NCBI GenBank assembly: GCA_965200505.1
Contig: OZ241343.1
Span: forward strand, 310,001-374,000
Reading direction: 5' to 3'
From: VXNE01 sp965200505
GTDB taxonomy: Bacteria; Pseudomonadota; Gammaproteobacteria; Pseudomonadales; Azotimanducaceae
DNA: 64,000 nucleotides
Below the pieces are notes generated by a model, which saw only the letters and a list, made by a program, of their open reading frames with translations, did not search any database and was not told where the DNA came from. The translations under genes and the position numbers were made by a program. Every line of letters starts with the position of its first letter. Position 1 is the first letter of the stretch. Shown piece by piece: positions 45,421 to 54,029 of this stretch.

Positions 45421-46425
45421 ATGACGAACGCCATGCAAAAGCTGCGCGCCGGCGCCGGCCTCGGTTCCCAAATCGGCGGCGCCCTCATCGGGCTGTGGCT
45501 CATCGGCACGCTGGCGCTCTGGTGGTGGTGGGATCACGAGCCGGCTGCCTTCGATGTGGTCACCGAAACGGATGCCCGCGCCAGCATGGTCACGGGCGCC
45601 GTCACCACCGCCACCATGATCCGCCTCGGCCGCACCTTGCTCGAAAAGCGCGGCGGCTACCTTTCCAATGACCTCTTCCCACCGGGCGTGTGGATGGACA
45701 ACGTGCCGGCCTGGGAGTTCGGCGTGTTGGTGCAGGTGCGCGACATGAGCCGCGTGATGCGGGCCGATCTCAGCCGCTCACAGAGCCAATCCGAGGAAGA
45801 CCCGGCGCTCTCCCAAGCGGAAGGCAAGTTCTTCTTCGACAACTCCAGCTGGATCTTCCCGCAGTCCGAGAGCGAATACGAAGATGGCATCGCCCTTTTG
45901 GAGAACTACCTGACGCGCCTTGCGGACCCGGACCTGCCGGCGGCGCAGTTCTACGCCCGCGCCGACAACCTGCGCACTTGGCTCACGGCCGTGGAAACGC
46001 GGCTCGGCAGCCTTTCGCAGCGGCTCTCCGCCAGCGTGGGCCGGCGCCAACTGGCGCTGGCGCTGGCCGGCGACCCGGCGGCCAGTCAAGCGACGCCGGT
46101 GCCGGATGAGGCTGAGATCAAGACCAGCTGGTTCGAGATCGATGACGTCTTCTACGAGGCGCGTGGCCAAACTTGGGCGCTGTTGCATCTGCTCCGCGCC
46201 GTCGAGCAGGACTTCGGCGACGTGCTCGACGACAAGAACGCCCGCGTCAGCTTGCGCCAGATCGCGCGGGAACTGGAGGGCACGCAAGAGACGATCTGGA
46301 GCCCGATGATCCTAAACGGCACGGATTTCGGCTTCGTCGCCAACCATTCGCTGGTGATGGCTTCCTACATCTCGCGGGCCAACGCCGCCATCATCGACCT
46401 GCGGTCGCTATTGGCGCAAGGCTGA
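45421..46425 (+). CDS. DUF2333 family membrane-anchored protein
   Basis: 334 residues: one N-terminal helix (about 18-37, ending in WWWWDHEP) and a long, mostly helical periplasmic part containing GGYLSNDLFPPGVWMDNVPAWEFG, SSWIFPQSESEYEDG and VFYEARGQTWALLHLLRAVEQDF, which are the DUF2333 signatures. Function unknown. The start at 45421 is chosen as the first Met before the helix; the longer frame overlaps the lipoprotein gene. Confidence 0.87.
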   Translation: MTNAMQKLRAGAGLGSQIGGALIGLWLIGTLALWWWWDHEPAAFDVVTETDARASMVTGAVTTATMIRLGRTLLEKRGGYLSNDLFPPGVWMDNVPAWEFGVLVQVRDMSRVMRADLSRSQSQSEEDPALSQAEGKFFFDNSSWIFPQSESEYEDGIALLENYLTRLADPDLPAAQFYARADNLRTWLTAVETRLGSLSQRLSASVGRRQLALALAGDPAASQATPVPDEAEIKTSWFEIDDVFYEARGQTWALLHLLRAVEQDFGDVLDDKNARVSLRQIARELEGTQETIWSPMILNGTDFGFVANHSLVMASYISRANAAIIDLRSLLAQG

Positions 46426-46434
46426 GGCCGGGCC

Positions 46435-46449
46435 GGGGCGCCATGCCCC
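46435..46449. terminator. weak GC hairpin between convergent genes
   Basis: GGGGC, a 5-base loop and GCCCC lie in the 45-base gap between the DUF2333 stop and the CoA-transferase stop. No T-run follows on either strand, so this is only a possible bidirectional terminator. Confidence 0.25.
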
Positions 46450-46470
46450 CCAAGCGGCAGGCCAAGCGCA

Positions 46471-47664
46471 TCACGCCTCGCCGAGGCCCACCACACCCTG
46501 CGCCCCCAACGCATCCACCTCCTCTGCCGAATAACCCAGTTCGTCCAGCAGTTCCCGCGTGTGCTCGCCAAGCAGCGGCGCGCCGCGGCGCACCTCGAAC
46601 GGCGCCTCGAAGCGGGCGGCGTTACGCGCCTGACGCAGGCGGCCGGCGTGGGGATGCTCTGTCTCCACCATGATGCCGCTCGCCTGCAACTGCGGATGCG
46701 CGATGGCTTGGGAGCGCGTGAGCACCGGTGCGCAAGGCACCCCTTCGGCGTCCAACAGGCCGAGCCACTGCGCGGCCGGCTCGGTGAGGAGCGCCTCCTG
46801 CATGAGCGCCAAGCGCTCGTCGCCGTGACGGTGCCGTCCGCCTACGGTCTGGAAGCGCTCGTCGGCCAAGAGGTCCGGGCGCTTCGCGGCGCGGCAGAAG
46901 CCCTGCCATTGCTCGTCGGTCATCGTGGAGACGGTGATGTAGCCGGTCGCCGTCTCGTAGATCAGGTCGATGATGGTGGCGGCGCCTTGGGGGCTCACTT
47001 CGCGGTCAAGATAGGTCTGGGCGCCCATGTCGGAAGACCACATGAACGCCACCACCGCGTCCAGCATCGACAGCCGCACATGCTGGCCTTGGCCGGTGCG
47101 TTCCCGCGCGAACAACGCGCTGGACACGGCTTGCGCCGCGGTGATGCCGGTGAGCTTGTCCGGCAGGATGGTGCGGATGAGGCGCGGGCGGTTGTCGTCC
47201 GCCCCGCCCTGCACGCTGGCGAGCCCGGAGAGCGCTTGGATGAGCGGGTCGTAAACCGGCTTGTGGGCATAGGGGCCGGTTTCCCCGAAGCCGCTCATGG
47301 AAACGTAGATGATGTCTTCGCGCACTTGGCGCAGGTCCGGCTCGTCCAAGCCCAAGCGCCCCATCACGCCGGGGCGGAAGTTCTGCACGAAGACATCCGC
47401 GGTGGCGGCGAGCCTTAACAGCGCGTCGCGGCCGGCGGGGTTGCCGGCATCGACGCAGAAGGAGCGTTTGTTGCGGTTGTTGTTGAGCAGCACCGGGTTC
47501 AGTTGCTTGGCGCCGGGGCCACCGCCACGGGCGAAATCGCGCCGGCGCGGCGCTTCCACCTTGATGACGTCCGCGCCCTGATCGCCCAAGATCATGGCGG
47601 CATAAGGGCCGGCGACCACACTCGTGAAGTCGATGACGCGGATGCCGTCCAAGGGTGCGGCCAT
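46471..47664 (-). CDS. CaiB/BaiF family CoA transferase
   Basis: 397 residues of class III CoA transferase. Family marks: LDGIRVIDFTSVVAGPYAAMILGDQGADVIKVE at the N-terminus (spanning residues 5-37), KRSFCVDAGNPAGRDALLRL, VFVQNFRPGVMGRLGL, and the catalytic aspartate in VRLSMLDAVVAFMW. It moves CoA between carboxylic acids (formyl-CoA, carnitine, succinyl-type or racemase relatives). The substrate cannot be named. The downstream VOC and symporter genes on the same strand may belong to the same catabolic unit. Confidence 0.88.
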   Translation of the reverse strand: MAAPLDGIRVIDFTSVVAGPYAAMILGDQGADVIKVEAPRRRDFARGGGPGAKQLNPVLLNNNRNKRSFCVDAGNPAGRDALLRLAATADVFVQNFRPGVMGRLGLDEPDLRQVREDIIYVSMSGFGETGPYAHKPVYDPLIQALSGLASVQGGADDNRPRLIRTILPDKLTGITAAQAVSSALFARERTGQGQHVRLSMLDAVVAFMWSSDMGAQTYLDREVSPQGAATIIDLIYETATGYITVSTMTDEQWQGFCRAAKRPDLLADERFQTVGGRHRHGDERLALMQEALLTEPAAQWLGLLDAEGVPCAPVLTRSQAIAHPQLQASGIMVETEHPHAGRLRQARNAARFEAPFEVRRGAPLLGEHTRELLDELGYSAEEVDALGAQGVVGLGEA

Positions 47665-47708
47665 GCCCTGAGCCTCCTTCGTTGCCTAAGCGGGCCGACG
47701 CGCCCGCG

Positions 47709-48086
47709 CTACTCCTCGTGCAGGATGATGAGGTTTCCGCAGGTGTCGTCCAGCACTGCTTGGTAGCCCCATTCGCTGCGCGTGGGCGCGCGCTCGAAAC
47801 GCACACCCAACGCCGTCAACCGGCGATGCTCAGCTTCCAAGTCGGCCACGAAGAACATCGCCGCCGGGATGCCGTCCTCGCGGAGCGCTTGGCAATACGC
47901 CTTCGCCGCCGGGTGCGCGTCCGGCTCCAGCATCAGTTCCACGTCGCTGCCGGGCGCCGCCACCGTCAACACCCGAAACTCGCCGGCCGGCAAATCCTGC
48001 CGGTGCTCGAAGCCCAGCACGTCCGTGTAGAAGTCGAGCGCGCGCCGCTGGTCATTCACATGCACGCTGGTGAGCTTGATTTTCAT
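47709..48086 (-). CDS. VOC (glyoxalase/extradiol dioxygenase-fold) protein
   Basis: 125 residues, one VOC module pair: KLTSVHVNDQRRALDFYTDVLGF at the start and a closing TRSEWGYQAVLDDTCGNLIILHEE. The likely metal ligands are the N-terminal histidine (SVHV) and the C-terminal glutamates. VOC proteins include glyoxalases, dioxygenases and resistance proteins; the role here is open. The start at 48086 follows the symporter stop by 26 bases. Confidence 0.85.
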   Translation of the reverse strand: MKIKLTSVHVNDQRRALDFYTDVLGFEHRQDLPAGEFRVLTVAAPGSDVELMLEPDAHPAAKAYCQALREDGIPAAMFFVADLEAEHRRLTALGVRFERAPTRSEWGYQAVLDDTCGNLIILHEE

Positions 48087-48112
48087 GGCCAATCCCCCGT
48101 GTTCCGCGTTCT

Positions 48113-49588
48113 TCAACGCTCCGGTGCCGTGCCCACACCGACCGGCGCAAAGAACGCGCTGACGCGCGAATCTGCCACCGGCCGCGTGACGAGGGCCAAC
48201 GTCACGTAAACCAACGCCGAGGCCGCCAATGCCGGGAACACCTCGTGCAGACTCGCCTGCCAACCCAGAGCCAGCCAAACGAGCAGCACCGTGATGCCCA
48301 CGGCGCCACCGGCCAACGCCGCCGTCGCGCTGCCACGCCGCCAGTGTAGGCCGAACAGCACCGCCGGCGCGAAGCATACGGCATAGAGGCTGCCGGAGAA
48401 GATGGTGATCTCCACGATGTCGCCGGGCGGGTTGAGGGCAATCAGCGCGGCGAGGGCGGCGAAGGCGATGATGCCGCCGCGCGTCCAAGCGACCGCGCTG
48501 GCGTCCGTGACGGGCGCGAGTTCCATGCGGATGTCCCGAGTGACCACGGATGCCGCCACCAACAACACGCTGTCCAGCGACGACATGGCCGCGGCGATGA
48601 TGGCGACGACGAGGAAGTCGCCGACGACGCGCGGGAACACCGCGGCATCCGTGACCAGCATCGGCACCACCAGATCCGTATCCGTCACACCATCCAGCAG
48701 AAAGCGGGCGTAGAGGCCCACCGGCAGCAACGCGAACTGCACCACGAGGATGCCGAGCACCGCCACCCAGATGCCGACGCGCAGGCTGCGTTCGTCCTTC
48801 AAGCCGTAGAAGCGCGTCATCTGGCGTGGGTCGATGAGCAGCTTCAGGGAACCGGCGAGGACGACACCCACCAACACGATGTAGGGAATGCCGGCGTTCA
48901 GCTCCAAGAGGTGTGCGGTTTCCGGCCGTTCGTCCAAGCGGGCGATGGCGCCGACGCCGCCGGCCGCGTGGGCGACGAAGCCGAACATCAAGAGCGCCCC
49001 GACCACCATGAGGGTGCCCTGCAGCACATCGGTGCGCACGACGGAGACGAAGCCGCCAACGGAGGTGTAAGCCATCACGATGGCGAAGGTGAGGCCCACC
49101 GCGGCCGGATAGGGAATGTCCAGGAAAACTTGGAAGAGGTTGCCGGCGCCTTTGAAGATGGCGATGAGGTAGAGCAAGCTGGCAAAGGCGATCACCCCGG
49201 CCGCGGCGATGCGCACCCGGCGGCTGGCGAAGCGGACGGCGAGGAAGTCCGGCACCGTCACCGAGGCCCACTCGGCGGTGAAGCGGCGCAGGCGGGGCGC
49301 CACCAAGCGCCACGAGAGGTAAGCGAACACCACCAACACCACGGCTTTCGTGAGCCACGGCAGGCCGTAGTCGTAGCCCTTGCCGGCGTGGCCGATGTAG
49401 CTGTTGGTGCTGGAGAACGTCGCATAGAAGGACACGCCGATGACCACGCCGCCCATGGAGCGCCCGCCGACGAAGAAATCTCCCATGCCCTTGCTGCGCT
49501 TGAGGCCGGCGCGGGCGTGGGCGACGAGGAACGCCGTATAGACGGCGAACAACACGAGCGCCACCCAATGCTCGGCGGCCCAACTCAC
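48113..49588 (-). CDS. sodium:solute symporter (SSS family), second copy type
   Basis: About 491 residues with 12-13 membrane helices. SSS marks: KGMGDFFVGGRSMGGVVIGVSFYATFSS and the sodium-site region AIIAAAMSSLDSVLLVAASVV. It is different in type from the symporter at 373 and has no small subunit. The GTG at 49588 is chosen because it lies just before the first helix (EHWVALVLFAVYTAFLV); the frame extends to a TTG at 49636. The transported solute is unknown; association with a CoA transferase suggests an organic acid, by inference only. Confidence 0.85.
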   Translation of the reverse strand: MSWAAEHWVALVLFAVYTAFLVAHARAGLKRSKGMGDFFVGGRSMGGVVIGVSFYATFSSTNSYIGHAGKGYDYGLPWLTKAVVLVVFAYLSWRLVAPRLRRFTAEWASVTVPDFLAVRFASRRVRIAAAGVIAFASLLYLIAIFKGAGNLFQVFLDIPYPAAVGLTFAIVMAYTSVGGFVSVVRTDVLQGTLMVVGALLMFGFVAHAAGGVGAIARLDERPETAHLLELNAGIPYIVLVGVVLAGSLKLLIDPRQMTRFYGLKDERSLRVGIWVAVLGILVVQFALLPVGLYARFLLDGVTDTDLVVPMLVTDAAVFPRVVGDFLVVAIIAAAMSSLDSVLLVAASVVTRDIRMELAPVTDASAVAWTRGGIIAFAALAALIALNPPGDIVEITIFSGSLYAVCFAPAVLFGLHWRRGSATAALAGGAVGITVLLVWLALGWQASLHEVFPALAASALVYVTLALVTRPVADSRVSAFFAPVGVGTAPER

Positions 49589-49673
49589 GGTAGGGGCCGC
49601 CGTTTGCCCGACCCTTTGCCTTGGGGGGCGGCGCAAAGGTATGCTGGAACCATGTTCGCTAGCCGGTGACGCG

Positions 49674-49895
49674 ATGCGCTATCTGGTGCAACTGCTGCTT
49701 CCCGCGCTCATTCTGATCGGCGTCATCTATGCGGTGGCCAAGAGCCGCAAGAAGGGCCCCACCAGTGCGCGCTCGCAAGGTGACGAGCTGCTGTCCACCC
49801 CCAGTTTCCTGCTCGTGTTGGTGGTGGGCGCCGCCTTCACGGTGGCGCTGCTGTTCGGCGCCGGGGCGTGGGCGGCGCCATTGGCGGCGCACTAG
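49674..49895 (+). CDS. small two-helix membrane protein
   Basis: 73 residues from ATG 49674: helix one at about 3-20 (LVQLLLPALILIGVIYAV), a basic loop with KSRKKGP, and helix two at about 44-62 (FLLVLVVGAAFTVALLFGAG). Not recognised as a named family. It is divergent from the symporter and convergent with the FmdB-type gene. Small, but the topology is clean and the codon use matches neighbours. Confidence 0.6.
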   Translation: MRYLVQLLLPALILIGVIYAVAKSRKKGPTSARSQGDELLSTPSFLLVLVVGAAFTVALLFGAGAWAAPLAAH

Positions 49896-49930
49896 CCAAG
49901 CCGTGCGTGGCCGGCGGCCGCCCGCCGGCG

Positions 49931-50221
49931 TCAGTCCTTGTCTGGCAAACCCTTCGAGATGTCGCCACGCCGGTTGATGAGCCGGTCCGGATCGGCGTGT
50001 TGGGTGTTCCGCATCGCTCGATCCACCATCTTGTCGTACCTTGGATCCAAGCGTTCCACTTTGGACAGATTGGAGCGATGCACCGAGGGGCGGGACACGA
50101 TGCGTCGGGTGCTGCCGCTGCCGCAATGCTCGCAGGTGCAGGGGTCGCGGGAGCGGGACACCGGCGCGAGCACCGTCGTCACCGCCCGGCACTCGTCGCA
50201 TCGGTATTCGTAGATGGGCAC
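49931..50221 (-). CDS. FmdB-type zinc ribbon protein
   Basis: 96 residues. The N-terminal CxxC_CxxC_SSSS zinc ribbon is complete: MPIYEYRCDEC, then CTCEHCGSGSTRRIVS. The tail is basic and unstructured-looking (RYDKMVDRAMRNTQHADPDRL). FmdB-like proteins are small regulators or chaperone-like factors of poorly known role. It is the last gene of the ferritin-like/SCP2 operon, 4 bases after the preceding stop. Confidence 0.85.
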   Translation of the reverse strand: MPIYEYRCDECRAVTTVLAPVSRSRDPCTCEHCGSGSTRRIVSRPSVHRSNLSKVERLDPRYDKMVDRAMRNTQHADPDRLINRRGDISKGLPDKD

Positions 50222-50225
50222 GCCG

Positions 50226-50612
50226 TCAGGCGGCGAGCTCCGCCCCCTTGTCGATGAGCATTTGGATCGACGTGTGGTAGCGCAGGAACTTGAGGTGTAG
50301 CAGGGGATCGCGGCCGCGCACGATTTCCTTGTCCAGATCGAGGGAGAGGAGGGTCGGGCCGGTGCCGTTGCGTCGCCGCTTCAGGTAGCTCCGCCAATCC
50401 GCCGGCGTCATCTCGATCACGACTTCGCAGTCGCGCAGCTCGTCGGCGTCGATGGCCTCGATGGCGCCCACCTCGAACGCGGTAAGCGTCACCTTGCGGA
50501 TCGCCTTGCCCCACTTGAACGCCACCACGACGTCCGCGTTGCCGAGCTTGCGGTACGCCGGATCGCCATTCACGGCGCCCTTCGCCGGCTCGAGCCAATC
50601 CAATTGCGCCAT
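50226..50612 (-). CDS. SCP2-like (sterol carrier fold) protein, small paralogue
   Basis: 128 residues with a pattern resembling the SCP2 fold: a beta-sheet half (VVVAFKWGKAIRKVTLTAFEVG), the typical EMTPADWRSYLKRR turn and a terminal amphipathic helix (LKFLRYHTSIQMLIDKGAEL). SCP2-like domains bind lipids or other hydrophobic ligands. A longer relative is directly upstream. Assignment rests on pattern only, without an alignment; function unknown. Confidence 0.55.
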   Translation of the reverse strand: MAQLDWLEPAKGAVNGDPAYRKLGNADVVVAFKWGKAIRKVTLTAFEVGAIEAIDADELRDCEVVIEMTPADWRSYLKRRRNGTGPTLLSLDLDKEIVRGRDPLLHLKFLRYHTSIQMLIDKGAELAA

Positions 50613-50688
50613 GTGCCCTCCCTATCCGGTGACTGCGCCCACTCGACTTGCAAGCCCGGGGCACCGCCCTGTGCCAGGCTGGTGCCTG

Positions 50689-51138
50689 CTACGCCGCCGT
50701 CTTGATCCGCGCCGAGGCGTCGAAATAGAACTGCAAGGTTTGGTTGTAGCGGAAGAACAGATCTTCCCGGTACTGATCGCCATGCACGGACGTGGACAGG
50801 CCATCTTCCCGGTTCAAGTCCAAGCTGTTCAGGGTGTGGTCCGCGGTGGCATGGCCATGGGCCTGGATGTCGCCCAGCATCGCCTGCCAATCCTTGAGCG
50901 GCATGTGCATGTAGAAATCCACGTCGGCCAGCGCCTCGGCCTCGGCGCGTTCGCCACCCAAGCACTCCTTGCCCTCAAACGTGAGGACGAACACGTCCTT
51001 CGGCGTGTCGTCCGGCGCGGATACCACCAAGCCGGCGCGGCAACTGCACTGGCCGCCACCGGCGCCCTGATAGCGTTCGTCGCCGTTGAAGATCTCAGCG
51101 ACCGCGGCGAACCACTCCTCAGAAGGAAAGCGCGGCAT
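50689..51138 (-). CDS. SCP2-like protein, large paralogue
   Basis: 149 residues. Start MPRFPSEEWFAAVAEIFNGDERYQ, a cysteine pair (GGQCSCRAGLVV), then beta-strands and the SCP2-like turn HMPLKDWQAMLGDIQAHGH, ending in DLFFRYNQTLQFYFDASARIK. It resembles the downstream 128-residue protein at fold level. The ATG lies one base after the stop of the ferritin-like beta gene, so it is surely in that operon. It may deliver a hydrophobic substrate to the diiron proteins (inference). Confidence 0.6.
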   Translation of the reverse strand: MPRFPSEEWFAAVAEIFNGDERYQGAGGGQCSCRAGLVVSAPDDTPKDVFVLTFEGKECLGGERAEAEALADVDFYMHMPLKDWQAMLGDIQAHGHATADHTLNSLDLNREDGLSTSVHGDQYREDLFFRYNQTLQFYFDASARIKTAA

Positions 51139-51139
51139 C

Positions 51140-52399
51140 TCAGGGTGCCGCCGCGCTCGCCACGTCCGCGCCGGAGAGCGGTGCGTCGTCGCCCAACTCG
51201 TCCGGCGGCAGATACCGCTTGAGCGGCCCCGGCATGGCCGCCGCGCTGCGCGGGATGCCGAGCCACTTGCAGGCGGCCTGCAGGCTCGCCACGAAGTCGC
51301 GCATCATCGCGTCCCAAGTGTCAAGGCCGGTGGCGCGGGCGCCTTCCACGCCGTGGCCGAAGATGATGGCGGCGGCTTCGCGCAACACCGGGTCGCGCAG
51401 GTCTCGCGCGAAGATGCGGTCACCAATGAACAGCACGGTCGCCAACACGCTTGCCTGCTCTTGGATGTGGGCGATGGAGTATTGCAGGTGCTCGACGGCG
51501 TAGGCCAAGTGCCGCGCCTTGTCCTCGATGACGCGGGCATAGATTTGCCGTTCCGCGTCGTTGTGGGCGAAGCGCTCCAGGTAGCGCAGCAAGGTCATCG
51601 TGAACGTGCCGCGCAGCAGGAACAGGTAGGCGACCGTTTCCGTCCAACCGCCATCGCTCTCGATGATCATGCGGTTCACTTCGCCCGGGCCTTCGAGGCC
51701 CAGCCCGCCGCCGTTGTACAGGGCGCGCTTGCGGAACGCCTCGTAGTGGCGGGCGGCATCGAAAGTCGCGGTGGCGAGGTATTGCTTCACCTCGTGATAG
51801 CCGTAGGCCATCTGGCATTGCCAGCGCGATATCGCCTCAATGTCGATGTTCGCGTACTGGCAGAGCTCGGTACACACTTGGCACACCGCTCGCTCCACAT
51901 CGTCCGGCAACGGCTCGATGGTGTGCCACGGGATGTCCGTGGCCGGCGCCCAGCGGCGCTGAATGGCTTCTTCGTACAAGTCCGCCGCGCCGTCGGCCCA
52001 CATGGCCGCCTTCTCCCGCACGGCATAGCCCACCGGCGGCATGTCGCGGCGCGGAATGGCGCCGCGGGGGTTGCGGGATTGATCGCGCCACTCGTCCGGC
52101 ACTTCGCCGTAGATGCCGACGTTGAGGCTGCCCAAGGTGAGCCCCTTCTTGCCCGGCTTGACGCGCACCCCCCACTGGCGCGACTGATTCATCCAATCGT
52201 ATTTCGGCTCCGGCACCGCGGTGAGGATGTTGGTGCCGCCACCACCGATCTCCTCCACCCGTTGGCTGGACGATTTCGCCTGGGCGCGTGGCTTCTTCCC
52301 TTTGGCCGGCTTTGCTTTTGCGGGCGGTTCCTTCGCCGGCTTTGGCCGCGCCGATGGGGCCGCGGCCCGCGGCGCGGCCTTCGCGTCGTTCTTCGCCAT
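51140..52399 (-). CDS. ferritin-like paralogue without diiron ligands (beta-type subunit)
   Basis: 419 residues. Residues 1-55 are a Lys/Ala/Pro-rich tail. The rest aligns with the upstream ferritin-like protein over the whole helical core (shared DIPWHTIEPLPDD; NGGGL; HNDAER/YNDAEK). Every candidate carboxylate iron ligand of the partner is changed: E130 to Q181, E132 to A183, E164 to A215, E214 to G264, E244 to K294, while the histidines H218 and H297 remain. It therefore cannot bind the same diiron centre. By analogy with methane monooxygenase beta subunits it may be a structural partner. The gene starts 14 bases after the alpha stop. Confidence 0.8.
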   Translation of the reverse strand: MAKNDAKAAPRAAAPSARPKPAKEPPAKAKPAKGKKPRAQAKSSSQRVEEIGGGGTNILTAVPEPKYDWMNQSRQWGVRVKPGKKGLTLGSLNVGIYGEVPDEWRDQSRNPRGAIPRRDMPPVGYAVREKAAMWADGAADLYEEAIQRRWAPATDIPWHTIEPLPDDVERAVCQVCTELCQYANIDIEAISRWQCQMAYGYHEVKQYLATATFDAARHYEAFRKRALYNGGGLGLEGPGEVNRMIIESDGGWTETVAYLFLLRGTFTMTLLRYLERFAHNDAERQIYARVIEDKARHLAYAVEHLQYSIAHIQEQASVLATVLFIGDRIFARDLRDPVLREAAAIIFGHGVEGARATGLDTWDAMMRDFVASLQAACKWLGIPRSAAAMPGPLKRYLPPDELGDDAPLSGADVASAAAP

Positions 52400-52413
52400 T
52401 GCGGACCCCGAGG

Positions 52414-53484
52414 TTAAGCGGCGAGTTCCGCCAACAGATCCGGCACCTGCGAGCGCCCGTTCTCGAACCGGTCGCCAAAGCCGGAGGACTTCACGCGCTT
52501 GATGTACTCCTGCAGCTGCCGCTTGCGGATGGCGATGAGCCGGTTGCGGCCCTCGTCGAAGTTCGCCTTGCCACCGCCGAGCAGGATCGCCATGGATTCA
52601 GAGGTCTGCGTGAACTGCCCAGCCGGGTTCTGCGAACCGGACAGGATGCCGCGCTCCGCTTCGTCCAGATAGCAGTGGATCTCCTCGTGGCGCTCCGGCG
52701 CCGTCTCCGCCATGTAGCGCATGTGCATCACGCCGAACGCCACGTGGCGCGCCTCGTCTTGGGCACAGAGGCGATAGACGGCCTTCTCTGCGTCGTTGTA
52801 GGCCATCAACTCGCCCAGCCGGAAGATGGTGAGCACCGCGCCCTCGCCGGAAATGTGCAGGCGCGAGGACATCTCCGTGAAGTCCCGCGAGTGGTCGATG
52901 CTGCCGACCACGCCGGCGGTGCCGCCGGTGGCCCGCATCAGCCCGCCGCCGTTGGCGAGCGCCCGCTTGCGGAAAACGTCCATGTGGCGCGATTCGTCCA
53001 TCACCTGCGCCAACAACACATTGCGCGCCTCGAAGTAGTCTGGCGTGGTGCGCGCCACCCAACGCGCCGGCACGTCGCCGGCCACGAACTCCACCTCGGT
53101 GAGGAAGGTGTCCATCGCGCACTGCGCCTGCTCGATGTCGTCCGGCAGCGGCTCGATGGTGTGCCACGGGATGTCGGTGGCGGAGCTCCACTGTCGCTGC
53201 AGTGCCTCCTCATAGAGGAAGGAGGCGTTGTCCAGCCAGATTTCGCTCTTGGTGCGCACCGCGTAGGCACCGGTGCGGTAGGAGCCCGGGCGCGTCGCGG
53301 CGCCGCGTGGCACCCCGCTCTGGTTGTCGCTGACTTCGGGCGGATCGCCGTAGTCCCCGATCTGCACGTCCGCCAGCGTGAAACCGTTCTTGCTGGGCCG
53401 CGCTTGGGTGCCCCAAGCGCCGTGCTGATCCATCCACCCCAAATCCAAGTCGCGCTCGACCTCGAGCTGCGCGGCTTCGCTCAT
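52414..53484 (-). CDS. ferritin-like diiron protein (alpha-type subunit)
   Basis: 356 residues. A four-helix ferritin-like bundle with two E-x2-H motifs, ESRH (164-167) and EARH (244-247), plus carboxylates at E130/E132 and E214, is the ligand set expected for a non-heme diiron centre. Family-level assignment is by motif; I do not recognise a named enzyme. Typical activities are oxygen-dependent hydroxylation, N-oxygenation or desaturation. It heads a five-gene operon with its ligand-less paralogue, two SCP2-like proteins and an FmdB-type ribbon. It starts at ATG 53484 with a 209-base upstream gap before a divergent antitoxin gene. Confidence 0.8.
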   Translation of the reverse strand: MSEAAQLEVERDLDLGWMDQHGAWGTQARPSKNGFTLADVQIGDYGDPPEVSDNQSGVPRGAATRPGSYRTGAYAVRTKSEIWLDNASFLYEEALQRQWSSATDIPWHTIEPLPDDIEQAQCAMDTFLTEVEFVAGDVPARWVARTTPDYFEARNVLLAQVMDESRHMDVFRKRALANGGGLMRATGGTAGVVGSIDHSRDFTEMSSRLHISGEGAVLTIFRLGELMAYNDAEKAVYRLCAQDEARHVAFGVMHMRYMAETAPERHEEIHCYLDEAERGILSGSQNPAGQFTQTSESMAILLGGGKANFDEGRNRLIAIRKRQLQEYIKRVKSSGFGDRFENGRSQVPDLLAELAA

Positions 53485-53693
53485 GCTTGTTCTCTCCCGC
53501 GGGCTACGTTAAGGGTTCGCTTGGGCCCTCCCCAAGTGCCGCCACTATAGCCGCCCGAACGCGATTCGCAAGCGTTGTGTGGATTCCCCCGTACTCCCCC
53601 AATTGGACGCGGAGCATGTGGGTTGCGGCGGGGCTCGACCCGCCGCAGGCAAGGTCGTATCGTACCCACCCGCATCGGCACGGCGACCGACAG

Positions 53694-54029
53694 ATGCCCC
53701 TTACCACCATGACTGGCACGGAGTTCAATCGCGACGTCAGCAAGGCCAAGCGCCAAGCCCGCCACGGGCCGGTGGTGATTACCAGCCGCGGCAAGGCCGT
53801 GCATGTGCTCCTCTCGATGGAGGCGTACGTCGCCCTGACGCGGCAGGAGGTGGGCATCGTGGACTCGCTGGCCATGCCGGAAGCCGCAGACGTCGACTTC
53901 GAGCCACCCCGGCTGCAAGTGGGCGCGTATCGCCCTGCCACGTTAGGCGAGCAAGTTGGCCATGTGCTGTGTGCTGGCTCTCGAATGGGTGGTTGGCGGT
54001 GGGACGAATGTTCGACACCGGCCAGATGA
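53694..54029 (+). CDS. Phd/YefM-type antitoxin, no toxin partner
   Basis: 111 residues. Residues 1-55 match Phd/YefM antitoxins (TGTEFNRDVSKAKRQARHGPVVITSRGKAVHVLL, spanning about 7-40, and SMEAYVALTR), and AMPEAADVDFEPPRLQ is typical of the toxin-binding tail. Normally a VapC-like PIN toxin follows; here the last ~30 residues (LGEQVGHVLCAGSRMGGWRW) look unrelated and the next gene is a protease. So the toxin seems lost or replaced. The start at 53694 is chosen because it precedes the conserved core. The stop overlaps the next ATG. Confidence 0.75.
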   Translation: MPLTTMTGTEFNRDVSKAKRQARHGPVVITSRGKAVHVLLSMEAYVALTRQEVGIVDSLAMPEAADVDFEPPRLQVGAYRPATLGEQVGHVLCAGSRMGGWRWDECSTPAR

